Shown in pieces: positions 34,082 through 42,629 of a DNA stretch of 64,000 nt. Source of the DNA: CBDCYH01 sp965224105 (GTDB taxonomy: Bacteria; Bacteroidota; Rhodothermia; Rhodothermales; JABDKH01); assembly GCA_965224105.1 (NCBI GenBank), contig CBDCYH010000002.1, positions 1,736,001-1,800,000 on the forward strand, written 5' to 3'. Under the pieces are notes generated by a model. It made no database searches. It saw only the letters and a list, made by a program, of their open reading frames with translations, and was not told the origin of the DNA. Made by a program: the position numbers and the translations under genes. Position 1 is the stretch's first letter. Each line of letters opens with the position of its first letter.

Positions 34082-35149
34082 GTGCTCTTATTATTTCTAC
34101 ATACTTCCACGACCCATCGACTCTCCTCTTTTGCCTTCGTTATCACTTTGGCAGGATTGTTAGCAGCTTGTAGCGTTGACGAATCGTGGGAGTATGTAGA
34201 AAATGTTCCTTTTGAATCAGTGTTCACCGTTGTCGAGCAGACAGAGATTTCGGGATCTCCAGATTTTCCGTTCTACTCAATTGCCGGTTTAACTAGAAAA
34301 TCTGACACTTACGAATTTGCCGATCCGTTTGGGCATGCGCTTGTTCAGTTCCATATCACTAGCAAATCGGTTGTTACATATGGCGAAAAGGGAGAAGGGC
34401 CCGGCGAATTTGGCCTTCCTCTGGACCTTTTCCACAGAGATAAACGAATTTACGTTCTTGATCGGACGAACAGTAGGATTCAGATTTTGGGTGAGAATGG
34501 TGAGTACCAATCTAGCTTTGGAATACAAGGCTCGATCGATCGTATCGTGCCCTCCGAAGATGGGAAAAGTTTTTGGCTTGCTGGTAATATTCCATGTGGA
34601 TCAAAGCGAAGTTGTATTCTTGCGAAGTACGACTTCGATGGAAATCGGTTATTGACGACTGGGACTGTTGCCGAAAATACATACGTCTATGCTTGGGTAG
34701 CTGATGTCCACGATGAATTAGTGTATGTAGCAAATGTCAAGTCGAACACAATATCCGTTTTCGATTTATCTGGAATATTTAGAGAAGAGATTTTGATAGA
34801 AAGCCCATCACGTATTCAAATTGATGGTGCCGACAATCCTAGCAACTCGGTGAGCTCGGAAGTTGGAAAAATGACGAAACTTCGTACTGAGCCTAACACA
34901 TCAATTATCACAATGTTTGTTGCGGGCAACAAACTTTTCGTTCAGCGAAAGCGATTTAATCTACCGGGCGATCAATATTTATTGGACATATTTGACCTTA
35001 CAACTCGGCGGGCCATTGTGGGAATTGAGGCACCACATTATTTGGTAAATATTTTGGCAAACGAACGCCATATTTTTGTTAGTGAAGGAGACAATGAATA
35101 CGGCAGGGTCCATGTGATCGAAGCGAACTTGGTTCCGGCAGCGTTATGA
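34082..35149 (+). CDS. 6-bladed beta-propeller lipoprotein of peptide operon
   Basis: The start is uncertain because no ATG precedes the signal. GTG at 34082 gives 355 residues with lipobox LAGLLAAC (Cys at about 31); a TTG at 34031 would overlap the peptide gene. The signature GEKGEGPGEFGLP lies near residue 100, followed by DRTNSRIQILGENGEY and later blade repeats. It is placed between two Cys-rich peptide genes and a redoxin gene whose ATG overlaps its stop (ATGA). The same neighbours (short Cys peptide, propeller, TlpA/AhpC-type protein) recur in Bacteroidales, so the set is likely functional. Role unknown. Confidence 0.8.
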   Translation: MLLLFLHTSTTHRLSSFAFVITLAGLLAACSVDESWEYVENVPFESVFTVVEQTEISGSPDFPFYSIAGLTRKSDTYEFADPFGHALVQFHITSKSVVTYGEKGEGPGEFGLPLDLFHRDKRIYVLDRTNSRIQILGENGEYQSSFGIQGSIDRIVPSEDGKSFWLAGNIPCGSKRSCILAKYDFDGNRLLTTGTVAENTYVYAWVADVHDELVYVANVKSNTISVFDLSGIFREEILIESPSRIQIDGADNPSNSVSSEVGKMTKLRTEPNTSIITMFVAGNKLFVQRKRFNLPGDQYLLDIFDLTTRRAIVGIEAPHYLVNILANERHIFVSEGDNEYGRVHVIEANLVPAAL

Positions 35150-35733
35150 AAAGTGGCAGCATCCAGCAAATCGTTGTTTACGCAATTCTACTACTTTTAC
35201 TTGCGTTGCAATCCTACAGGTTGAAGGCAGAGAAAACAAGGTGGAGTCAGGAAGATTCAGTTCCACAGTCTATCTCGGCGTTGGTTCGTGAATCAATCGG
35301 ATCCACAATTACAGATTCGGTACTACCGACAATCAGTGGCGAGGGGGGAATTGTTTCTATCCCCGACCCAACAAAGACAACTGTCGTAATCTTGTTCACA
35401 AGCTCCGATTGTGTAAACTGCTTTACCGAGGTTCCATTGAGGAATATGCTTGACGACATGGACGCGAGCATCAAGGCATTTGCTATTTATTCCGGAGGCA
35501 TTAAAGCAGCGGGCAAATCTTTCACAGCGGCGCAGAACATACAATTGCCAGTACTGTTCGATGAACACGGATCATTTTTCAACCAATTCGGATTGTATGG
35601 TTCACCATTCACTCCAGTAAAAGTGATTATCGATTCGACCGGAAAGGTTAAGGACATTTCCAGGTCGTTCTATGCTGATACCACTAGATGGCTGGCGTAT
35701 CAGGATGCGGTTGCGTATTTAGCGATGCGCTGA
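35146..35733 (+). CDS. Membrane-anchored thioredoxin-like redoxin (TlpA/AhpC-TSA fold)
   Basis: 195 residues. An uncleaved N-terminal membrane helix (IVVYAILLLLLALQSY) anchors a periplasmic thioredoxin-like domain. Active-site CXXC in FTSSDCVNCFTE near residue 85, cis-Pro loop GSPFTPVKVIID near 160. It overlaps the propeller gene by 4 nt. Placed after two peptides with six and eight cysteines, it may form, break or load their disulfides. That link is inferred from gene order only. Outward-facing redoxins of this kind usually act as reductases when paired with a DsbD-type donor, which is not seen here. Confidence 0.82.
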   Translation: MKSGSIQQIVVYAILLLLLALQSYRLKAEKTRWSQEDSVPQSISALVRESIGSTITDSVLPTISGEGGIVSIPDPTKTTVVILFTSSDCVNCFTEVPLRNMLDDMDASIKAFAIYSGGIKAAGKSFTAAQNIQLPVLFDEHGSFFNQFGLYGSPFTPVKVIIDSTGKVKDISRSFYADTTRWLAYQDAVAYLAMR

Positions 35734-35755
35734 GTAAACGGAATTTCTTCCGCAC

Positions 35756-37171
35756 TCACATCTTTACCACCACCCGCTGCTCAACCGCGACTCCCGCAGC
35801 AACACGTAGTACATAAACTCCGGCAGGCAACGCCGCCGCACGAATGGCAACTTCAGATGAGCCGGGATTAACCACGGTTTCAAAAACGGGTCTCCCCAAC
35901 ACATCAACAAGTTGCACCGCCGCTTCCACACCGGTTTCACCCACCAGCCGCACCGATAAATCCTCCGTAAACGGATTGGGGAATACCGACTCGACCAACA
36001 AATTCAGGTCCCCAGGGTTTTCCGTTCCGGTGGATGTCTTCTTGAGGCGGTAAATGAATCCATCAAACCCAAGGATGTACAGCTCATCAGCCGCATCAAC
36101 GCCAAACGACGAAACGTTAAACGGCGCGTCGATGAGTTCTACCGGAGATCCTCCCGACGTGTCCACCGCCCATATCTTGCCGTTGGCAAAATCGCCGTAG
36201 ATGTACTTACCCTGCAACTCAACAATGGGCCCACCATAAACATAACCACCCGTAACGGACTGGCCATCAGATCGGGGATAGTCCAAAAGCGGTAGCATCA
36301 GTCCACTCTGGTTGCAGTTACTGGGGGGCTCAAAACACAGCGTCCCTTCCATGATCCGCCAACCATAGTTTCCGCCCTTCACCACGCGGTCAATTTCCTC
36401 AGCCGCAGCCTGACCCACGTCGCCCACCCAAAGGTTTCCATCTCCATCAAAACTCATCCGCCACGGATTGCGAAAACCCCACGCCCAAATCTCTTCGCGG
36501 AAACCCTCGGTCCCGACAAACGGATTATCCGCAGGGATGCCGTAGTTAACATTTGCCGACTGCACATCAACATCCAGTCGCACAATTTTCCCGAGCAGAC
36601 TCCCGGGCGTCTGCGCGTAGTTTTCGGGATCACCGCCACTGCCGCCGTCACCGAGTCCGAGATACAAATAACCGTCGGGTCCGAAAGCCATGCTGCCGCC
36701 GTTGTGATTCGTGTACGGTTGTCCAACTTCGAGAATCACCAGTTCAGACGCGGGATCCGCCACCGACGAATTCTGGCTGTCAACCGTAAAGCGCGATAGC
36801 ACCCCGCGGTCGGGATTGCTGGCGGTGTAGTAGACAAACAGGTAACCGTTGTCACTAAAATTCGGATGGAGCGCCAGGCCGAGTAGCCCTTCTTCTTCAC
36901 CGGAGGTGTGGACGCGATCTGACAGCGAAAGGAATGTGGTTGCACCGGCAGGCTGCAGATTTTGCATGATTCGGATGCGCGCATTGTTCTGTTCGACAAT
37001 CATTATCCGATTGCTCCCATCCGGTGTGTACCGGAAATCCACCGGCCGCGCAAACTGCTGCGCGAACGCTCTCTCGAGTTCATACTGGCCGAATGCAGGC
37101 ACGGGGATGGCCACGCACATCGCAAAAAGTAGTACAGCGATGCCAGGCGTAATTTTTGTCTGCTGATTCAT
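35756..37171 (-). CDS. PQQ-dependent sugar dehydrogenase-like protein with T9SS sorting domain
   Basis: 471 residues from the ATG at 37171 (MNQQTKITPGIAVLLFAMCV), signal ending PAFGQ. The body is a 6-bladed propeller of the glucose/sorbosone dehydrogenase (GSDH) family: EEEGLLGLALHPNF, GPDGYLYLGLGDGGSGGDP, WAWGFRNPWRMSFD and GGNYGWRIMEGT. The C-terminal 75 residues (from VFPNPFTEDL) form a T9SS type A sorting domain with the usual beta-strands ending in PAGVYVLRV. It probably oxidises a sugar at the cell surface if PQQ is bound; the substrate cannot be named. Single gene, convergent with the redoxin gene. Confidence 0.9.
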   Translation of the reverse strand: MNQQTKITPGIAVLLFAMCVAIPVPAFGQYELERAFAQQFARPVDFRYTPDGSNRIMIVEQNNARIRIMQNLQPAGATTFLSLSDRVHTSGEEEGLLGLALHPNFSDNGYLFVYYTASNPDRGVLSRFTVDSQNSSVADPASELVILEVGQPYTNHNGGSMAFGPDGYLYLGLGDGGSGGDPENYAQTPGSLLGKIVRLDVDVQSANVNYGIPADNPFVGTEGFREEIWAWGFRNPWRMSFDGDGNLWVGDVGQAAAEEIDRVVKGGNYGWRIMEGTLCFEPPSNCNQSGLMLPLLDYPRSDGQSVTGGYVYGGPIVELQGKYIYGDFANGKIWAVDTSGGSPVELIDAPFNVSSFGVDAADELYILGFDGFIYRLKKTSTGTENPGDLNLLVESVFPNPFTEDLSVRLVGETGVEAAVQLVDVLGRPVFETVVNPGSSEVAIRAAALPAGVYVLRVAAGVAVEQRVVVKM

Positions 37172-37351
37172 TGTTTGATCACTCTGTGCCGCTTTGCGAA
37201 ATGCAGGTGCTGGTCGGTGTGCGGGTGATAGGCTGTGCGCGAACTTGATGTACGTGCCTTTGGTCAATACGTTCGCGACAATCTGAATGGGAGTTTGTCC
37301 CGGCGGGGCTTATCTTACTGCCAGATCACGTTAGTTAACAGGCAATTCTGC

Positions 37352-37606
37352 ATGGCGAAAGGCAAGGGCAACAGAAAAGCGCAGCGGGCGCGCCGGTCGC
37401 AGCCGAAAATGGTGTTCGGCCGCCGCAACTATCTGCTCCTCCTCGCGGGGATCGCTCTCATAATCGTAGGCTACGTGATCATGCGCATGGACAATCAGGT
37501 AGAGAGCCTGGTGTCCTTATATATAGCGCCCATCCTGATCCTCGGCGGATACATCGAGATCATATACGCCATCATGTGGAGGCAGAAGGTGGAGGAGGGG
37601 TCCTGA
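37352..37606 (+). CDS. DUF3098 family small membrane protein
   Basis: 84 residues from the ATG at 37352; the upstream extension to 37235 lacks coding character. A basic N-terminus (KGKGNRKAQRARR) precedes FGRRNYLLLLAGIALIIVGY, a membrane helix with the DUF3098 F-x-x-x-N-Y-x-x-L pattern, and a second helix (LYIAPILILGGYIEIIYAIM). The family is common in Bacteroidota, often near ftsX; its function is unknown. Its 3' end overlaps the convergent RAYT gene by 35 nt. Confidence 0.78.
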   Translation: MAKGKGNRKAQRARRSQPKMVFGRRNYLLLLAGIALIIVGYVIMRMDNQVESLVSLYIAPILILGGYIEIIYAIMWRQKVEEGS

Positions 37607-38126
37607 CGAGTCCGTCGGTCGTTGTCCCGCCGAGTCCTTCCCAGACGTCATCCCACCAGTCGTAAACAACGCCGCCATAGGGCCAGGTCCGCCAGTCAGC
37701 CACGAGTCGGTGTTTTTCCGGGTTGGTGATGATGTAGTTCCGGCGGATGAGTAGCTCCCTGGGCGTGCGCACGCGGTAGTCCCAGTGGTTGACGAGGAGC
37801 CGTAGGTCAGGGCGGGCGAGACGTTTCTTGAACGACATCTTCCAGATGCGAACCCACCGGTCAAACGTGTAGCGGGGCTGGTCGGCAAGCGCAAGGTAGT
37901 GAAGGTGGTTGGGGAGGAGAACGTAGTGGCCCACCTGCCAGTCAGCTTTGTCGCGCCAGACGTTGGCGAGGAGCTCGTGGATGGCGGGGTCGGCGAGCCA
38001 GCGGGTGCGGTGCTTCGTGAGGACGGTGTCGAAGACGACGGTGGGTTGCCCAGGGACGTGCCGGACGCCAGAAGCGGGGCGGGTGCGGTTGGGGTAGGGG
38101 TAGGGGTAGGGGTTTTGTCTTGTCAC
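37572..38126 (-). CDS. REP-associated tyrosine transposase (RAYT, Y1/IS200-like fold)
   Basis: 184 residues, GTG start at 38126. Y1-transposase marks: TVVFDTVLTKHRTRWL at the N-terminus, the His-x-His metal site in HYVLLPNHLHYLA near 75, and the tyrosine helix in IRRNYIITNPEKHRLV near 133. RAYTs are domesticated single-stranded DNA transposases that act on REP palindromes. Palindromic and repeated GC-rich sequence lies directly upstream (38222-38301). The first codons contain Tyr-Pro repeats encoded by GGGGTA hexamers on the opposite strand. The gene overlaps the DUF3098 gene tail to tail. Confidence 0.88.
   Translation of the reverse strand: MTRQNPYPYPYPNRTRPASGVRHVPGQPTVVFDTVLTKHRTRWLADPAIHELLANVWRDKADWQVGHYVLLPNHLHYLALADQPRYTFDRWVRIWKMSFKKRLARPDLRLLVNHWDYRVRTPRELLIRRNYIITNPEKHRLVADWRTWPYGGVVYDWWDDVWEGLGGTTTDGLVRTPPPPSAST
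38091..38112 (+). repeat. Perfect G-quadruplex motif, GGGGTA repeats
   Basis: Four GGGG runs separated by TA dinucleotides on the plus strand, inside the first codons of the RAYT gene (template strand for that gene). The hexamer unit keeps the reading frame if the number of repeats changes, altering only a Tyr-Pro count. Confidence 0.8.
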
Positions 38127-38221
38127 TTAGTGGTAAACAGGCGGGGTGGGGAGGTGTAACCTGGGGGTAGCGGGGGCGGGGGGGCGGGGGTGGGGTGGGA
38201 GCGAAGGGTGGGGGCGAAGGG

Positions 38222-38301
38222 TGGATCAGCTCTTCGATGCTGATCCATCCCGTGCCCGCTTTGAGGCTGGTCCGTCCCGCGCCCGCTTCGAGGCTGGTGC
38301 G
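38222..38301. repeat. REP-like palindrome with adjacent 26-bp direct repeat
   Basis: TGGATCAGC and GCTGATCCA (38222-38230, 38239-38247) are perfect inverted arms around an 8-nt loop. Two 26-bp direct copies with three mismatches follow at 38249-38274 and 38276-38301 (core CCCGCTT(T/C)GAGGCTGGT). The region 38150-38220 is extremely G-rich. Placed 96 bp upstream of a RAYT gene, this has the arrangement of a REP/BIME unit. Confidence 0.65.
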
Positions 38302-38341
38302 GCAAGCCCCCGAGGCTGGGGTGGGTCGGCCGGCGGCGGGG

Positions 38342-39661
38342 CTAGTAGAGGAGGTAGGGGGCCCGCAGCCTTCGGAAGGCTTCGACGTCGGCCTTCCAGG
38401 AGGCGATGATCTGATCAGGGGTGGCGCGGTCGTGGAGCAGGGCGGCAAACATTCCAGTGCCGGCAAGCCGCGTGAGCCAGCGGTCGTTGAGGTGGGTGCC
38501 CTCGGCCAGCTGCGGGGCGGCGTCGAGCGTTGCGGCGAGCAGGTGTACGCCAGCCTCAACAGGGGCGACCGCCCGAGCGCCAACAACGGAAACACGCACG
38601 CCAGCGCTCTCGACCTCACCGTGCTTTACGTTCGTAGCAACACCGGGGATGTCAACCGCGACAAACGTGGTCTCGCGCACTCCGATACCGCCGAGCCCCG
38701 CAGTCACCACATCAGCAACAACACGAGCGGCGTCAACACCGGGGGCGCCGAGCGTGAGGAACGGGGCTTCCGTCCCGCGACCTTCGCTAAACGTAGTGCC
38801 CTCAAAAAAGCAGGTGCCCACATACATGAGCGCAGTCTCAAACGTGGGGATGTTCGGACTGGTTGCAACCCACTCCCGGCCCAAATCAGTCCAGAGCATG
38901 TCGCGCTCCCATCCGCGCATCTCAACAACATTCAACTGGAGTTCTTCGAGCCCAGGCAGAAAACCCTCGCCAGCGATCATCCGCGCCAACTCGCCAACCG
39001 TCAGTCCGTGCGCCACGGGAATCGGATACGGTGCAACAAGTGACTTGTGCTCGGCCTCCGCGACCCAGCCAGCAACGTACTCGCCACCCAGCGGATTGGG
39101 CCGGTCGAGCACAACAAATGGTACATCCGCCTCGGCAGCGGCAACCATCGACTCGCCCATCGTCGCGATATACGTGTAGAAGCGTGCACCAACATCCTGG
39201 ATGTCAAACACCAGCACATCAAGACCTGCCAGCACATCAGCAGGGGGACGGCGGGTGCTACCGTACAAACTGTAAACGGGAATGGAGTCCAACGCAGCGT
39301 TGCCAACTTTCTCTCCGGCTTCTGCCTGCCCGCGGATGCCATGCTCGGGTCCAAACAGCGCGCGCACGTCCAACCCGGCCTCGACCATGAGGGGTACAAC
39401 GTGCCGACCACCCGAACGGGAGGTCTGATTGATTACCAGGCCAATGCGTTTCCCGCGCAGCAACGAAAAGTCTTCCTCCACCAACACATCGAGCCCCGTT
39501 GCAACCTGCGCCGCCGATTGCACCGTCGCTTCTGCATCCGATGCAGATCTACTGCATCCGGAAAGAACCAGAAGGCAGACGCAAAGCGAGAGTTTGATCA
39601 GACTAGCTGTTCGCAACGATAAACTGCTCGGCAAAGAAGTAGTTGGATTCGAGTAATCCAT
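38342..39661 (-). CDS. NamZ-like lipoprotein (DUF1343, exo-N-acetylmuramidase family)
   Basis: 439 residues from the ATG at 39661. Lipoprotein Cys in SLCVCLLVLSGC at about 36. DUF1343 marks: GKRIGLVINQTSRSGG, LFGPEHGIRGQAEAGEKV, PVYSLYGSTRRPP, VFDIQDVGARFYTY and DRPNPLGGEYV. Family knowledge: characterised members remove N-acetylmuramic acid from the non-reducing end of peptidoglycan fragments. The start overlaps the upstream ndk gene by 59 nt; a TTG at 39616 would reduce this to 14 nt and still give a lipoprotein signal. The ndk gene is directly upstream on the same strand. Confidence 0.88.
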   Translation of the reverse strand: MDYSNPTTSLPSSLSLRTASLIKLSLCVCLLVLSGCSRSASDAEATVQSAAQVATGLDVLVEEDFSLLRGKRIGLVINQTSRSGGRHVVPLMVEAGLDVRALFGPEHGIRGQAEAGEKVGNAALDSIPVYSLYGSTRRPPADVLAGLDVLVFDIQDVGARFYTYIATMGESMVAAAEADVPFVVLDRPNPLGGEYVAGWVAEAEHKSLVAPYPIPVAHGLTVGELARMIAGEGFLPGLEELQLNVVEMRGWERDMLWTDLGREWVATSPNIPTFETALMYVGTCFFEGTTFSEGRGTEAPFLTLGAPGVDAARVVADVVTAGLGGIGVRETTFVAVDIPGVATNVKHGEVESAGVRVSVVGARAVAPVEAGVHLLAATLDAAPQLAEGTHLNDRWLTRLAGTGMFAALLHDRATPDQIIASWKADVEAFRRLRAPYLLY

Positions 39662-40031
39662 TTTCGACAGAGTCGGATCCGTGGACACAGTTTTCGCCCA
39701 TCGAGTCGGCAAAATCCTTGCGGATAGTGCCTTCAGCTGCTTCTGCAGGGTTGGTCGCGCCAATCAGCGTGCGGTAATCAGCAACAGCGTTTTCTTTCTC
39801 AAGTACGATCGGGACACACGGTCCGCTCGACATGAAATCAGTTAGTTCACCAAAAAACGGCCGCTCCTTGTGGACCGCGTAGAATCCTTCCGCTTCTTTT
39901 TTCGAAAGCTGCACCATCTTCATGGCGCAAATTCTAAATCCTGCGTCCTGGATGCGCTTTATAACCTCGCCCACAAGTTGTTTGCGAACACAGTCGGGTT
40001 TCAGGATTGCAAGTGTGCGTTCTACTGCCAT
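39603..40031 (-). CDS. ndk: Nucleoside diphosphate kinase
   Basis: 142 residues, typical length. Start MAVERTLAILKPDCVRK, catalytic His in NCVHGSDS near 117 and the C-terminal NYFFAEQF are all family hallmarks. It transfers phosphate from NTPs to NDPs in the cytoplasm through the phospho-histidine. It overlaps the downstream DUF1343 gene and is about 50 bp from lipA, all on the minus strand, so lipA, ndk and the muramidase-like gene may share transcription. Confidence 0.97.
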   Translation of the reverse strand: MAVERTLAILKPDCVRKQLVGEVIKRIQDAGFRICAMKMVQLSKKEAEGFYAVHKERPFFGELTDFMSSGPCVPIVLEKENAVADYRTLIGATNPAEAAEGTIRKDFADSMGENCVHGSDSVENGLLESNYFFAEQFIVANS

Positions 40032-40079
40032 TAATCTGATTCTACTTTATTGATTGATTAAATAAATTTTGTCGCTCTG

Positions 40080-41027
40080 TCAAACGTGACGCTCGGCGTG
40101 GTAAGACGATCGCACCAGCGGACCGCTTTCCACGTGTCCGATCCCCTTCGCCTCGCCGACTTCTTTGTACCATGCAAACTTTTCGGGCGGAATAAATTCT
40201 TCGACCGGCAAGTGCATGCGGGTGGGCTGGAGATACTGACCGATAGTCATGACGTCCAGCTTGATGTTAACAAAATCGTCCATCAGCTGAAGCACCTCGT
40301 CATCCTTCTCGCCAAGCCCAACCATGATACCACTCTTCGTTCGCAGTCCGGCTTTCTTTGAAATATCCAGCACATCCAACGACCGCTGATAAACCGCTTG
40401 TGGCCGGACGCGTCGGTACAACCGCGGTACGGATTCCATGTTGTGATTCATCAGGTCCGGACGGGCATCGATTACGATTTGCAGCGCATCCCATATCCCG
40501 CGGAAATCGGGAATCAACACCTCCACGGTGCAGCCGGGAATTTCCTCCCGCAACAACCTGATCGTCTCTGCAAAAATAGGAGCACCGCCGTCTTCGCGTT
40601 CGTCGCGGTTGACGCTGGTGACGACCACATGTTTAAGGCCCATCAACCTCGCGGCTTCGGCAACGCGGCGGGGTTCATCGTAGTCCAGGCCTTCGTCTGG
40701 CCGGCCCGTCTTCACCGCGCAGAATCCGCAGGATCTCGTGCACACGTCGCCCAGAATCATGAACGTCGCCGTCCCGGCCGTCCAGCACTCACCCATGTTC
40801 GGGCAGCGTGCGCTCTGGCACACGGTGTGCAGGTCGTGCGTCTCGATGATATCCGATACTCCCTTGAACGTCTCGCCATACGGGAGCTTTACGCGGAGCC
40901 AGTCCGGGCGGGGAATGCGCTCGTGCTTTTCAACAACCGGCAGCTCCAATACCGCATCGCCTGCATCCGATCGGACGGTGCCCAGCTCTATCTCGCCAGG
41001 TAGTCTTGGAGTCTTGTTTGCGGCCAT
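40080..41027 (-). CDS. lipA: Lipoyl synthase
   Basis: 315 residues from the ATG at 41027; an upstream frame to 41108 is not needed. Both iron-sulfur cluster motifs are present: the auxiliary cluster CQSARCPNMGEC near 63 and the radical SAM CxxxCxxC in CTRSCGFC near 88. The segments VVVTSVNRDE and VMTIGQYLQPTRMHLPV are diagnostic. It inserts two sulfurs into protein-bound octanoate to make lipoyl cofactors. The C-terminal GPLVRSSYHA ends as expected. No lipB in the window. Confidence 0.97.
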   Translation of the reverse strand: MAANKTPRLPGEIELGTVRSDAGDAVLELPVVEKHERIPRPDWLRVKLPYGETFKGVSDIIETHDLHTVCQSARCPNMGECWTAGTATFMILGDVCTRSCGFCAVKTGRPDEGLDYDEPRRVAEAARLMGLKHVVVTSVNRDEREDGGAPIFAETIRLLREEIPGCTVEVLIPDFRGIWDALQIVIDARPDLMNHNMESVPRLYRRVRPQAVYQRSLDVLDISKKAGLRTKSGIMVGLGEKDDEVLQLMDDFVNIKLDVMTIGQYLQPTRMHLPVEEFIPPEKFAWYKEVGEAKGIGHVESGPLVRSSYHAERHV

Positions 41028-41270
41028 GGTGCGGATGCTCAAATGTGCAGTGCAGGCAAGATACGACCTTCGACCTCGCCCCTCCTTTGAATCGGCTTTT
41101 GCGAACACGAGTCAACAGGTAATTGATCCCAATCGCTCGGCACCGCGACCGCAATCACGGGCCCGAACCGCACGGCGCCCGACGGAGCGAAAATTTGAGC
41201 GCCATTCGTTATCTTCGAACCGGCCTGCATCAGCACACGGCCCGACTCGTCACATCAGCAAAAAAACTCT

Positions 41271-42629
41271 ATGCCCATTCTCGCGAGATCCTCCATCGTT
41301 GCCAGCAACGTGCACGAAACCCTAAGTCGGCACATGCTCGCGGATGGGATGAAAATGGTCCTGGACATGAAGAGCTCCTCGGGATCCCTGCTCAAGGACG
41401 AGCTCACCGGCATGACGTACATAGATTTTTTCGGATTCTTTGCATCCAACGCCCTGGGGATGAATCATCCGAAGCTTACGGGGGATGAGGATTTCTTGGA
41501 GCGCCTGCAGGAAGTAGCACTAAATAAGGTCACCAATTCTGACGTCTACACCACGCACATGGCGCGTTTTGTCGATACGTTCAGCCGGGTCGGAATTCCG
41601 AAGTATCTGCACTACGCCTTTTTTGTATCCGGTGGTGCGCTTGCCGTGGAGAATGCACTCAAGGCTGCGTTCGACTGGAAGGTCCGGAAGAATTTCCAGA
41701 AGGGTTATCGCACCGAACGTGGTCACCAGGTGATGCACTTCGACGAGGCCTTCCATGGACGGTCCGGATACACACTTCCGCTAACCAACACGTCCGATCC
41801 TCGGAAGACGATGTACTTCCCGAAATTCGATTGGCCACGGGTGTCGAATCCGAAAATCGAATTTCCGCTTACTCCACAGCGCATGGAAGACCTGGAGCGG
41901 CGCGAACAACTGGCGTTGAGTCAGGCGCGTACGTTTTTCCATCAAAACCCCGACGACATCGCGTGCGTCATTTTGGAAACCATCCAGGGCGAAGGCGGCG
42001 ACAACCACGTCCGTCCGGAGTTTATGCAGGCGCTGAAAGATCTGGCCCACGAAAACGACGCGCTGTTCATCCTGGACGAGGTGCAATCGGGTGTTGGGAT
42101 TGCCGGAGAGTTCTGGGCGCACGAAGCACTCGGCGTCGAGCCGGATATTATCGCGTTCGGAAAGAAGACGCAGGTGTGCGGAATCCTCGCGAGCAAAAAA
42201 CTTGATGAAGTGGACGGGCACGTTTTTGAAACTGCTTCCCGGATCAACTCCACCTGGGGCGGCAATCTCGTTGACATGGTCCGGTTTGACAGGATCCTCG
42301 AGGTGATCGAGGAAGACAACCTCGTGCACAACGCCAAGGTTGTTGGTGAACATCTGCTCGGCAACTTGCAATCCCTGCAGCAACAAACCGACGTTGTTAC
42401 GAATGCCCGCGGGATGGGCTTGATGTGCGCGTTTGATCTTGAGACACGGGACTTCCGCGACGCTGTTCGCAAAAAATGTTTTGAGCGCGGCTTGATCATC
42501 CTCGGGTGCGGCCAACGATCGCTGCGCTTCCGTCCTCCCCTTACGATTACCAAGGCCGACATCGATCGCGGATGCGACATCATGACGGAGGTCATCCTGG
42601 AGACGGAGAAAGAATGGTTCGGAAGGTAA
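41271..42629 (+). CDS. lat: L-lysine 6-transaminase
   Basis: 452 residues, class-III aminotransferase of the Lat type. Marks: FFGFFASNALGMNHPKL, FFVSGGALAVENALKAAFDW, ETIQGEGGDNH, FILDEVQSGVG, and the PLP-lysine region AFGKKTQVCGI with the Lat-specific Thr-Gln-Val-Cys. It moves the epsilon-amino group of lysine to 2-oxoglutarate, giving 2-aminoadipate semialdehyde. It overlaps the following cupin gene by 16 nt, so both are probably co-translated. A lysine degradation role is likely; the next enzyme of that route is not in the window. Confidence 0.92.
   Translation: MPILARSSIVASNVHETLSRHMLADGMKMVLDMKSSSGSLLKDELTGMTYIDFFGFFASNALGMNHPKLTGDEDFLERLQEVALNKVTNSDVYTTHMARFVDTFSRVGIPKYLHYAFFVSGGALAVENALKAAFDWKVRKNFQKGYRTERGHQVMHFDEAFHGRSGYTLPLTNTSDPRKTMYFPKFDWPRVSNPKIEFPLTPQRMEDLERREQLALSQARTFFHQNPDDIACVILETIQGEGGDNHVRPEFMQALKDLAHENDALFILDEVQSGVGIAGEFWAHEALGVEPDIIAFGKKTQVCGILASKKLDEVDGHVFETASRINSTWGGNLVDMVRFDRILEVIEEDNLVHNAKVVGEHLLGNLQSLQQQTDVVTNARGMGLMCAFDLETRDFRDAVRKKCFERGLIILGCGQRSLRFRPPLTITKADIDRGCDIMTEVILETEKEWFGR

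Noticed and set aside
38249..38301. CRISPR array
   Set aside because: Two 26-bp copies separated by 1 bp have no spacers and no cas genes are nearby.
38195..39043. 282-codon plus-strand frame over the REP region and the DUF1343 gene
   Set aside because: It is the antisense of a recognised lipoprotein family and runs through repeat DNA.
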